A stretch of DNA of 64,000 nt from Budorcas taxicolor (Eukaryota; Chordata; Mammalia; Artiodactyla; Bovidae), in NCBI RefSeq assembly GCF_023091745.1, contig NW_026291817.1:682001-746000 (forward strand). The letters run 5' to 3'. Under the pieces are notes generated by a model. It saw only the letters and a program-made list of their open reading frames with translations. It made no database searches and was not told the origin of the DNA. This document shows, in pieces, positions 32,301 to 43,241 of this stretch (its first letter is position 1; every line of letters begins with the position of its first letter). The translations under genes and the position numbers were made by a program.

Positions 32301-34949
32301 TTGCTAGGGGACCTCTCGGGATTCCTCTCCCGTCCATGCCGGGGCCTCAGTCCTTGTGTGGAGTCGGGGCCGGAACCTGAGGATTCCTCTCCAGTGTTGC
32401 CATGGATCTTGGGGTGCTTCTGAGTCTCCCCAGGGGAGTCAGGCCTCGTCTCGAGTGGGGGCATGCACGTGCGCTTTCCTCCCGAGCTGCAGCAGTAGTG
32501 TCACGCTTCCTGTCACGTGGATCAAGGGATCTGTGGCTTTCCCTCGAGGCTGTCCCTCGAGGCTTTCCCACGAGGCTTTCCCACAGGGCTGTGCCACGTG
32601 CCACCTTGGTGTGAGTCGATCCTCGGCGTGAAAGACGAGGAGGTGTAGGGAAAAGAGGTTCCTCTGGAATGGACTGAGACATCTGGGGGACTCTTGGAAT
32701 GGTGGCACGACCCTGGAGTTCCTCTCGCCGTTCCTGTTGAGAGGGCCTCCTCTTGAAATGCGACGGGAACGCCGGGAACTCTTTCCCGACGAAGCAGGGA
32801 AAGGATCCCTCATCTCGAGCTACGAGGCGGAAACGGGGCTCCTCTGGATGTGGGCGGGACCCTCGTGATTCCTCTCGAGTGGAGACGGCTATGTCGGGGA
32901 ACTTCTTGATTTGCACCAAGGGTGTGAAGGACCCTTTCGAAGTTCCAGAGGTGAGGTGTGATCAGCCTCGAGACGCCTCAGCGGAAATGGGCCTCATCTC
33001 GCCTGGAGGGGGGAACCTTCTGGATTTTCTCGAGTTGCGGCAGGTCTTCTCGAGTTACGACGGGGACCTCAGGGACCCGCTCTGGTGGCCTCAGGAAAGG
33101 CCAGTCCCCATGCGAGTTGCTAGGGGACCTCTCGGGATTCCTCTCCCGTCCATGCCGGGGCCTCAGTCCTTGTGTGGAGTCGGGGCCGGAACCTGAGGAT
33201 TCCTCTGCAGTGTTGCCATGGATCTTGGGGTGCTTCTGAGTCTCCCCAGGGGAGTCAGGCCTCGTCTCGAGTGGGGGCATGCACGTGCGCTTTCCTCCCG
33301 AGCTGCAGCAGTAGTGTCACGCTTCCTGTCACGTGGATCAAGGGATCTGTGGCTTTCCCTCGAGGCTGTCCCTCGAGGCTTTCCCACGAGGCTTTCCCAC
33401 AGGGCTGTGCCACGTGCCACCTTGGTGTGAGTCGATCCTCGGCGTGAAAGACGAGCCGGTGAAGGGAAAAGAGGTTCCTCTGGAATGGACTGAGACATCT
33501 GGGGGACTCTTGGAATGGTGGCACGACCCTGGAGTTCCTCTCGCCGTTCCTGTTGAGAGGGCCTCCTCTTGAAATGCGACGGGAACGCCGGGAACTCTTT
33601 CCCGACGAAGCAGGGAAAGGATCCCTCATCTCGAGCTACGAGGCGGAAACGGGGCTCCTCTGGATGTGGGCGGGACCCTCGTGATTCCTCTCGAGTGGAG
33701 ACGGGTATGTCGGGGAACTTCTTGATTTGCACCAAGGGTGTGAAGGACCCTTTCGAAGTTCCAGAGGTGAGGTGTGATCAGCCTCGAGACGCCTCAGCGG
33801 AAATGGGCCTCATCTCGCCTGGAGGGGAGAACCTCCTGGATTTTCTCGAGTTGCGGCAGGTCTTCTCGAGTTACGACGGGGACCTCAGGGACCCGCTCTG
33901 GTGGCCTCAGGAAAGGCCAGTCCCCATGCGAGTTGCTAGGGGACCTCTCGGGATTCCTCTCCCGTCCATGCCGGGGCCTCATTCCTTGTGTGGAGTCGGG
34001 GCCGTAACCTGAGGATTCCTCTCCAGTGTTGCCATGGATCTTGGGGTGCTTCTGAGTCTCCCCAGGGGAGTCAGGCCTCGTCTCGAGTGGGGGCTTGCAC
34101 GTGCGCTTTCCTCCCAAGCTGCAGCAGTAGTGTCACGCTTCCTGTCACGTGGATCAAGGGATCTGTGGCTTTCCCTCGAGGCTGTCCCTCGAGGCTTTCC
34201 CACGAGGCTTTCCCACAGGGCTGTGCCACGTGCCACCTTGGTGTGAGTCGATCCTCGGCGTGAAAGACGAGCCGGTGAAGGGAAAAGAGGTTCCTCTGAA
34301 ATGGACTGAGACATCTGGGGGACTCTTGGAATGGTGGCACGACCCTGGAGTTCCTCTCGCCGTTCCTGTTGAGAGGGTCTCCTCTTGAAATGCGACGGGA
34401 ACGCCGGGAACTCTTTCCCGACGAAGCAGGGAAAGGATCCCTCATCTCGAGCTACGAGGCGGAAACGGGGTTCCTCTGGATGTGGGCGGGACCCTCGTGA
34501 TTCCTCTCGAGTGGAGACGGGTATGTCGGGGAACTTCTTGATTTGCACCAAGGGTGTGAAGGAGCCTTTCGAAGTTCGAGAGGTGAGGTGTGATCAGCCT
34601 CGAGACGCCTCAGCGGAAATGGGCCTCATCTCGCCTGGAGGGGAGAACCTCCTGGATTTTCTCGAGTTGCGGCAGGTCTTCTCGAGTTACGACGGGGACC
34701 TCAGGGACCCGCTCTGGTGGCCTCAGGAAAGGCCAGTCCCCATGCGAGTTGCTAGGGGACCTCTCGAGATTCCTCTCCCGTCCATGCCGGGGCCTCAGTC
34801 CTTGTGTGGAGTCGGGGCCGGAACCTGAGGATTCCTCTCCAGTGTTGCCATGGATCTTGGGGTGCTTCTGAGTCTCCCCAGGGGAGTCAGGCCTCGTCTC
34901 GAGTGGGGGCTTGCACGTGCGCTTTCCTCCCAAGCTGCAGCAGTAGTGT
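29370..34949. repeat. GAAATGCG-variant block U37-U43 with a four-monomer repeat (3264 bp)
   Basis: All monomers except U40 have CTTGAAATGCG in place of CTTGAGATGCG. The end of U38 and U39 match the end of U42 and U43 at 3264 bp: GGGCTTGCACG (~30828/~34092), CCCAAGCTGC, ACGGGGTTCC (~31202/~34466), GTTCGAGAGG (~31311/~34575) and CTCGAGATTCC (~31499/~34763). GAGGAGGTGTAGGG starts U41 and, 3264 bp later, U45. U40 (31818) is atypical and its upstream junction at 31616-31776 carries clustered private changes. Confidence 0.75.
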
Positions 34950-37900
34950 CACGCTTCCTGTCACGTGGATCAAGGGATCTGTGGCTTTCCCTCGAGGCTG
35001 TCCCTCGAGGCTTTCCCACGAGGCTTTCCCACAGGGCTGTGCCACGTGCCACCTTGGTGTGAGTCGATCCTCGGCATGAAAGACGAGCCGGTGAAGGGAA
35101 AAGAGGTTCCTCTGGAATGGACTGAGACATCTGGGGGACTCTTGGAATGGTGGCACGACCCTGGAGTTCCTCTCGCCGTTCCTGTTGAGAGGGCCTCCTC
35201 TTGAAATGCGACGGGAACGCCGGGAACTCTTTCCCGACGAAGCAGGGAAAGGATCCCTCATCTCGAGCTACGAGGCGGAAACGGGGCTCCTCTGGATGTG
35301 GGCGGGACCCTCGTGATTCCTCTCGAGTGGAGACGGGTATGTCGGGGAACTTCTTGATTTGCACCAAGGGTGTGAAGGACCCTTTCGAAGTTCCAGAGGT
35401 GAGGTGTGATCAGCCTCGAGACGCCTCAGCGGAAATGGGCCTCATCTCGCCTGGAGGGGAGAACCTCCTGGATTTTCTCGAGTTGCGGCAGGTCTTCTCG
35501 AGTTACGACGGGGACCTCAGGGACCCGCTCTGGTGGCCTCAGGAAAGGCCAGTCCCCATGCGAGTTGCTAGGGGACATCTCGGGATTCCTCTCCCGTCCA
35601 TGCCGGGGCCTCAGTCCTTGTGTGGAGTCGGGGCCGGACCCTGAGGATTCCTCTGCAGTGTTGCCATGGATCTTGGGGTGCTTCTGAGTCTCCCCAGGGG
35701 AGTCAGGCCTCGTCTCGAGTGGGGGCATGCACGTGCGCTTTCCTCCCGAGCTGCAGCAGTAGTGTCACGCTTCCTGTCACGTGGATCAAGGGATCTGTGG
35801 CTTTCCCTCGAGGCTGTCCCTCGAGGCTTTCCCACGAGGCTTTCCCACAGGGCTGTGCCACGTGCCACCTTGGTGTGAGTCGATCCTCGGCGTGAAAGAC
35901 GAGGAGGTGTAGGGAAAAGAGGTTCCTCTGGAATGGACTGAGACATCTGGGGGACTCTTGGAATGGTGGCACGACCCTGGAGTTCCTCTCGCCGTTCCTG
36001 TTGAGAGGGCCTCCTCTTGAAATGCGACGGGAACGCCGGGAACACTTTCCCGACGAAGCAGGGAAAGGATCCCTCATCTCGAGCTACGAGGCGGAAACGG
36101 GGCTCCTCTGGATGTGGGCGGGACTCTCGCGATTCCTCTCGAGTGGAGACGGGTATGTCGGGGAACTTCTTGATTTGCACCAAGGGTGTGAAGGACCCTT
36201 TCGAAGTTCCAGAGGGGAGGTGTGATCAGCCTCGAGACGCCTCAGCGGAAATGGGCCTCATCTCGCCTGGAGGGGAGAACCTCCTGGATTTTCTCGAGTT
36301 GCGGCAGGTCTTCTCGAGTTACGACGGGGACCGCAGGGACCCGCTCTGGTGGCCTCAGGAAAGGCCAGTCCCCATGCGAGTTGCTAGGGGACCTCTCGGG
36401 ATTCCTCTCCCGTCCATGCCGGGGCCTCAGTCCTTGTGTGGAGTCGGGGCCGGAACCTGAGGATTCCTCTCCAGTGTTGCCATGGATCTTGGGGTGCTTC
36501 TGAGTCTCCCCAGGGGAGTCAGGCCTCGTCTCGAGTGGGGGCATGCACGTGCGCTTTCCTCCCGAGCTGCAGCAGTAGTGTCACGCTTCCTGTCACGTGG
36601 ATCAAGGGATCTGTGGCTTTCCCTCGAGGCTGTCCCTCGAGGCTTTCCCACGAGGCTTTCCCACAGGGCTGTGCCACGTGCCACCTTGGTGTGAGTCGAT
36701 CCTCGGCATGAAAGACGAGCCGGTGAAGGGAAAAGAGGTTCCTCTGGAATGGACTGAGACATCTGGGGGACTCTTGGAATGGTGGCACGACCCTGGAGTT
36801 CCTCTCGCCGTTCCTGTTGAGAGGGCCTCCTCTTGAAATGCGACGGGAACGCCGGGAACTCTTTCCCGACGAAGCAGGGAAAGGATCCCTCATCTCGAGC
36901 TACGAGGCGGAAACGGGGCTCCTCTGGATGTGGGCGGGACCCTCGTGATTCCTCTCGAGTGGAGACGGGTATGTCGGGGAACTTCTTGATTTGCACCAAG
37001 GGTGTGAAGGACCCTTTCGAAGTTCCAGAGGTGAGGTGTGATCAGCCTCGAGACGCCTCAGCGGAAATGGGCCTCATCTCGCCTGGAGGGGAGAACCTCC
37101 TGGATTTTCTCGAGTTGCGGCAGGTCTTCTCGAGTTACGACGGGGACCTCAGGGACCCGCTCTGGTGGCCTCAGGAAAGGCCAGTCCCCATGCGAGTTGC
37201 TAGGGGACATCTCGGGATTCCTCTCCCGTCCATGCCGGGGCCTCAGTCCTTGTGTGGAGTCGGGGCCGGACCCTGAGGATTCCTCTGCAGTGTTGCCATG
37301 GATCTTGGGGTGCTTCTGAGTCTCCCCAGGGGAGTCAGGCCTCGTCTCGAGTGGGGGCATGCACGTGCGCTTTCCTCCCGAGCTGCAGCAGTAGTGTCAC
37401 GCTTCCTGTCACGTGGATCAAGGGATCTGTGGCTTTCCCTCGAGGCTGTCCCTCGAGGCTTTCCCACGAGGCTTTCCCACAGGGCTGTGCCACGTGCCAC
37501 CTTGGTGTGAGTCGATCCTCGGCGTGAAAGACGAGGAGGTGTAGGGAAAAGAGGTTCCTCTGGAATGGACTGAGACATCTGGGGGACTCTTGGAATGGTG
37601 GCACGACCCTGGAGTTCCTCTCGCCGTTCCTGTTGAGAGGGCCTCCTCTTGAAATGCGACGGGAACGCCGGGAACACTTTCCCGACGAAGCAGGGAAAGG
37701 ATCCCTCATCTCGAGCTACGAGGCGGAAACGGGGCTCCTCTGGATGTGGGCGGGACTCTCGCGATTCCTCTCGAGTGGAGACGGGTATGTCGGGGAACTT
37801 CTTGATTTGCACCAAGGGTGTGAAGGACCCTTTCGAAGTTCCAGAGGGGAGGTGTGATCAGCCTCGAGACGCCTCAGCGGAAATGGGCCTCATCTCGCCT

Positions 37901-38345
37901 GGAGGGGAGAACCTCCTGGATTTTCTCGAGTTGCGGCAGGTCTTCTCGAGTTACGACGGGGACCGCAGGGACCCGCTCTGGTGGCCTCAGGAAAGGCCAG
38001 TCCCCATGCGAGTTGCTAGGGGACCTCTCGGGATTCCTCTCCCGTCCATGCCGGGGCCTCAGTCCTTGTGTGGAGTCGGGGCCGGAACCTGAGGATTCCT
38101 CTCCAGTGTTGCCATGGATCTTGGGGTGCTTCTGAGTCTCCCCAGGGGAGTCAGGCCTCGTCTCGAGTGGGGGCATGCACGTGCGCTTTCCTCCCGAGCT
38201 GCAGCAGTAGTGTCACGCTTCCTGTCACGTGGATCAAGGGATCTGTGGCTTTCCCTCGAGGCTGTCCCTCGAGGCTTTCCCACGAGGCTTTCCCACAGGG
38301 CTGTGCCACGTGCCACCTTGGTGTGAGTCGATCCTCGGCGTGAAA
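34950..38345. repeat. Practically identical tandem dimer duplication (U44-U45 and U46-U47)
   Basis: U44+U45 (35082-36713) and U46+U47 (36714-38345) share every private change I can find at a shift of exactly 1632 bp: GGCATGAAAG (~35074/~36706), GGGGACATCTCGG (~35572/~37204), GGCCGGACCCTG (~35632/~37264), CTCTGCAGTG, GAGGAGGTGTAGGG (35902/37534), GAACACTTTCC (~36041/~37673), CTCTCGCGATT (~36123/~37755) and GGACCGCAGGG (~36329/~37961). All translated segments compared over the pair are identical. The left edge lies after 34930 (CCCAAGCTGC is not duplicated), the right edge before 38337 (GGCGTG returns). Confidence 0.9.
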
Positions 38346-41300
38346 GACGAGCCGGTGAAGGGAAAAGAGGTTCCTCTGGAATGGACTGAGACATCTGGGG
38401 GACTCTTGGAATGGTGGCACGACCCTGGAGTTCCTCTCGCCGTTCCTGTTGAGAGGGCCTCCTCTTGAGATGCGACGGGAATGCCGGGAACTCTTTCCCG
38501 AAGAAGCAGGGAAAGGATCCCTCATCTCGAGCTACGAGGCGGAAACGGGGCTCCTCTGGATGTGGGCGGGACTCTCGTGATTCCTCTCGAGTGGAGACGG
38601 CTAGGTCGGGGAACTTCTTGATTTGCACCAAGGGTGTGAAGGAGCCTTTCGAAGTTCCCGAGGTGAGGTGTGATCAGCCTCGAGACGCCTCAGCGGAAAT
38701 GGGCCTCATCTCGCCTGGAGGGGAGAACCTCCTGGATTTTCTCGAGTTGCGGCAGGTCTTCTCGAGTTACGACGGGGACCTCAGGGACCCGCTCTGGTGG
38801 CCTCAGGAAAGGCCAGTCCCCATGCGAGTTGCTAGGGGACCTCTCGGGATTCCTCTCCCGTCCATGCCGGGGCCTCAGTCCTTGTGTGGAGTCGGGGCCG
38901 GAACCTGAGGATTCCTCTCCAGTGTTGCCATGGATCTTGGGGTGCTTCTGAGTCTCCCCAGGGGAGTCAGGCCTCGTCTCGAGTGGGGGCATGCACGTGC
39001 GCTTTCCTCCCGAGCTGCAGCAGTAGTGTCACGCTTCCTGTCACGTGGATCAAGGGATCTGTGGCTTTCCCTCGAGGCTGTCCCTCGAGGCTTTCCCACG
39101 AGGCTTTCCCACAGGGCTGTGCCACGTGCCACCTTGGTGTGAGTCGATCCTCGGCGTGAAAGACGAGCCGGTGAAGGGAAAAGAGGTTCCTCTGGAATGG
39201 ACTGAGACATCTGGGGGACTCTTGGAATGGTGGCACGACCCTGGAGTTCCTCTCGCCGTTCCTGTTGAGAGGGCCTCCTCTTGAGATGCGACGGGAACGC
39301 CGGGAACTCTTTCCCGACGAAGCAGGGAAAGGATCCCTCATCTCGAGCTACGAGGCGGAAACGGGGCTCCTCTGGATGTGGGCGGGACCCTCGTGATTCC
39401 TCTCGAGTGGAGACGGCTAGGTCGGGGAACTTCTTGATTTGCACCAAGGGTGTGAAGGACCCTTTCGAAGTTCCCGAGATGAGGTGTGATCAGCCTCGAG
39501 ACGCCTCAGCGGAAATGGGCCTCATCTCGCCTGGAGGGGAGAACCTCCTGGATTTTCTCGAGTTGCGGCAGGTCTTCTCGAGTTACGACAGGGACTTCAG
39601 GGACCCGCTCTGGTGGCCTCAGGAAAGGCCAGTCCCCATGTGAGTTGCTAGGCGACCACTCGGGATTCCTCTCCCGTCCATGCCGGGGCCTCAGTCCTTG
39701 TGTGGAGTCGGGGCCGGAACCTGAGGATTCCTCTCCAGTGTTGCCATGGATCTTGGGGTGCTTCTGAGTCTCCCCAGGGGAGTCAGGCCTCGTCTCGAGT
39801 GGGGGCATGCACGTGCGCTTTCCTCCCGAGCTGCAGCAGTAGTGTCACGCTTCCTGTCACGTGGATCAAGGGATCTGTGGCTTTCCCTCGAGGCTGTCCC
39901 TCGAGGCTTTCCCACGAGGCTTTCCCACAGGGCTGTGCCACGTGCCACCTTGGTGTGAGTCGATCCTCGGCGTGAAAGACGAGCCGGTGAAGGGAAAAGA
40001 GGTTCCTCTGGAATGGACTGAGACATCTGGGGGACTCTTGGAATGGTGGCACGACCCTGGAGTTCCTCTCGCCGGTCCTGTTGAGAGGGCCTCCTCTTGA
40101 GATGCGACGGGAACGCCGGGAACTCTTTCCCGACGAAGCAGGGAAAGGATCCCTCATCTCGAGCTACGAGGCGGAAACGGGGCTCCTCTGGATGTGGGCG
40201 GGACTCTCGTGATTCCTCTCGAGTGGAGACGGCTAGGTCGGGGAACTTCTTGATTTGCACCAAGGGTGTGAAGGACCCTTTCGAAGTTCCCGAGATGAGG
40301 TGTGATCAGCCTCGAGACGCCTCAGCGGAAATGGGCCTCATCTCGCCTGGAGGGGAGAACCTCCTGGATTTTCTCGAGTTGCGGCAGGTCTTCTCGAGTT
40401 ACGACGGGGACCTCAGGGACCCGCTCTGGTGGCCTCAGGAAAGGCCAGTCCCCATGTGAGTTGCTAGGGGACCTCTCGGGATTCCTCTCCCGTCCATGCC
40501 GGGGCCTCAGTCCTTGTGTGGAGTCGGGGCCGGAACCTGAGGATTCCTCTCCAGTGTTGCCATGGATCTTGGGGTGCTTCTGAGTCTCCCCAGGGGAGTC
40601 AGGCCTCGTCTCGAGTGGGGGCATGCACGTGCGCTTTCCTCCCGAGCTGAAGCAGTAGTGTCACGCTTCCTGTCACGTGGATCAAGGGATCTGTGGCTTT
40701 CCCTCGAGGCTGTCCCTCGAGGCTTTCCCACGAGGCTTTCCCACAGGGCTGTGCCACGTGCCACCTTGGTGTGAGTCGATCCTCGGCGTGAAAGACGAGC
40801 CGGTGAAGGGAAAAGAGGTTCCTCTGGAATGGACTGAGACATCTGGGGGACTCTTGGAATGGTGGCACGACCCTGGAGTTCCTCTCGCCGTTCCTGTTGA
40901 GAGGGCCTCCTCTTGAGATGCGACGGGAACGCCGGGAACTCTTTCCCGACGAAGCAGGGAAAGGATCCCTCATCTCGAGCTACGAGGCGGAAACGGGGCT
41001 CCTCTGGATGTGGGCGGGACCCTCGTGATTCCTCTCGAGTGGAGACGGCTAGGTCGGGGAACTTCTTGATTTGCACCAAGGGTGTGAAGGACCCTTTCGA
41101 AGTTCCCGAGATGAGGTGTGATCAGCCTCGAGACGCCTCAGCGGAAATGGGCCTCATCTCGCCTGGAGGGGAGAACCTCCTGGATTTTCTCGAGTTGCGG
41201 CAGGTCTTCTCGAGTTACGACGGGGACTTCAGGGACCCGCTCTGGTGGCCTCAGGAAAGGCCAGTCCCCATGTGAGTTGCTAGGCGACCACTCGGGATTC

Positions 41301-43241
41301 CTCTCCCGTCCATGCCGGGGCCTCAGTCCTTCTGTGGAGTCGGGGCCGGAACCTGAGGATTCCTCTCCAGTGTTGCCATGGATCTTGGGGTGCTTCTGAG
41401 TCTCCCCAGGGGAGTCAGGCCTCGTCTCGAGTGGGGGCATGCACGTGCGCTTTCCTCCCGAGCTGCAGCAGTAGTGTCACGCTTCCTGTCACGTGGATCA
41501 AGGGATCTGTGGCTTTCCCTCGAGGCTGTCCCTCGAGGCTTTCCCACGAGGCTTTCCCACAGGGCTGTGCCACGTGCCACCTTGGTGTGAGTCGATCCTC
41601 GGCGTGAAAGACGAGCCGGTGAAGGGAAAAGAGGTTCCTCTGGAATGGACTGAGACATCTGGGGGACTCTTGGAATGGTGGCACGACCCTGGAGTTCCTC
41701 TCGCCGGTCCTGTTGAGAGGGCCTCCTCTTGAGATGCGACGGGAACGCCGGGAACTCTTTCCCGACGAAGCAGGGAAAGGATCCCTCATCTCGAGCTACG
41801 AGGCGGAAACGGGGCTCCTCTGGATGTGGGCGGGACTCTCGTGATTCCTCTCGAGTGGAGACGGCTAGGTCGGGGAACTTCTTGATTTGCACCAAGGGTG
41901 TGAAGGACCCTTTCGAAGTTCCCGAGATGAGGTGTGATCAGCCTCGAGACGCCTCAGCGGAAATGGGCCTCATCTCGCCTGGAGGGGAGAACCTCCTGGA
42001 TTTTCTCGAGTTGCGGCAGGTCTTCTCGAGTTACGACGGGGACCTCAGGGACCCGCTCTGGTGGCCTCAGGAAAGGCCAGTCCCCATGTGAGTTGCTAGG
42101 GGACCTCTCGGGATTCCTCTCCCGTCCATGCCGGGGCCTCAGTCCTTGTGTGGAGTCGGGGCCGGAACCTGAGGATTCCTCTCCAGTGTTGCCATGGATC
42201 TTGGGGTGCTTCTGAGTCTCCCCAGGGGAGTCAGGCCTCGTCTCGAGTGGGGGCATGCACGTGCGCTTTCCTCCCGAGCTGAAGCAGTAGTGTCACGCTT
42301 CCTGTCACGTGGATCAAGGGATCTGTGGCTTTCCCTCGAGGCTGTCCCTCGAGGCTTTCCCACGAGGCTTTCCCACAGGGCTGTGCCACGTGCCACCTTG
42401 GTGTGAGTCGATCCTCGGCGTGAAAGACGAGCCGGTGAAGGGAAAAGAGGTTCCTCTGGAATGGACTGAGACATCTGGGGGACTCTTGGAATGGTGGCAC
42501 GACCCTGGAGTTCCTCTCGCCGTTCCTGTTGAGAGGGCCTCCTCTTGAGATGCGACGGGAACGCCGGGAACTCTTTCCCGACGAAGCAGGGAAAGGATCC
42601 CTCATCTCGAGCTACGAGGCGGAAACGGGGCTCCTCTGGATGTGGGCGGGACCCTCGTGATTCCTCTCGAGTGGAGACGGCTAGGTCGGGGAACTTCTTG
42701 ATTTGCACCAAGGGTGTGAAGGACCCTTTCGAAGTTCCCGAGATGAGGTGTGATCAGCCTCGAGACGCCTCAGCGGAAATGGGCCTCATCTCGCCTGGAG
42801 GGGAGAACCTCCTGGATTTTCTCGAGTTGCGGCAGGTCTTCTCGAGTTACGACGGGGACTTCAGGGACCCGCTCTGGTGGCCTCAGGAAAGGCCAGTCCC
42901 CATGTGAGTTGCTAGGCGACCACTCGGGATTCCTCTCCCGTCCATGCCGGGGCCTCAGTCCTTGTGTGGAGTCGGGGCCGGAACCTGAGGATTCCTCTCC
43001 AGTGTTGCCATGGATCTTGGGGTGCTTCTGAGTCTCCCCAGGGGAGTCAGGCCTCGTCTCGAGTGGGGGCATGCACGTGCGCTTTCCTCCCGAGCTGCAG
43101 CAGTAGTGTCACGCTTCCTGTCACGTGGATCAAGGGATCTGTGGCTTTCCCTCGAGGCTGTCCCTCGAGGCTTTCCCACGAGGCTTTCCCACAGGGCTGT
43201 GCCACGTGCCACCTTGGTGTGAGTCGATCCTCGGCGTGAAA
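38346..43241. repeat. Monomers U48-U53, alternating two-monomer repeat
   Basis: Two monomer types alternate at 1632 bp. One type (U49, U51, U53) has GGGACTTCAG and CTAGGCGACCACTCGG (~39651, ~41283, ~42915). The other (U50, U52) has CGCCGGTCCTG and GGGACTCTCG and ends with GAGCTGAAGCAG (~40644, ~42276). GGCTAGGTC and CCCGAGATG run through the series. U48, the first member, differs (CCCGAAGAAG, TTCCCGAGGTG). Confidence 0.8.
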
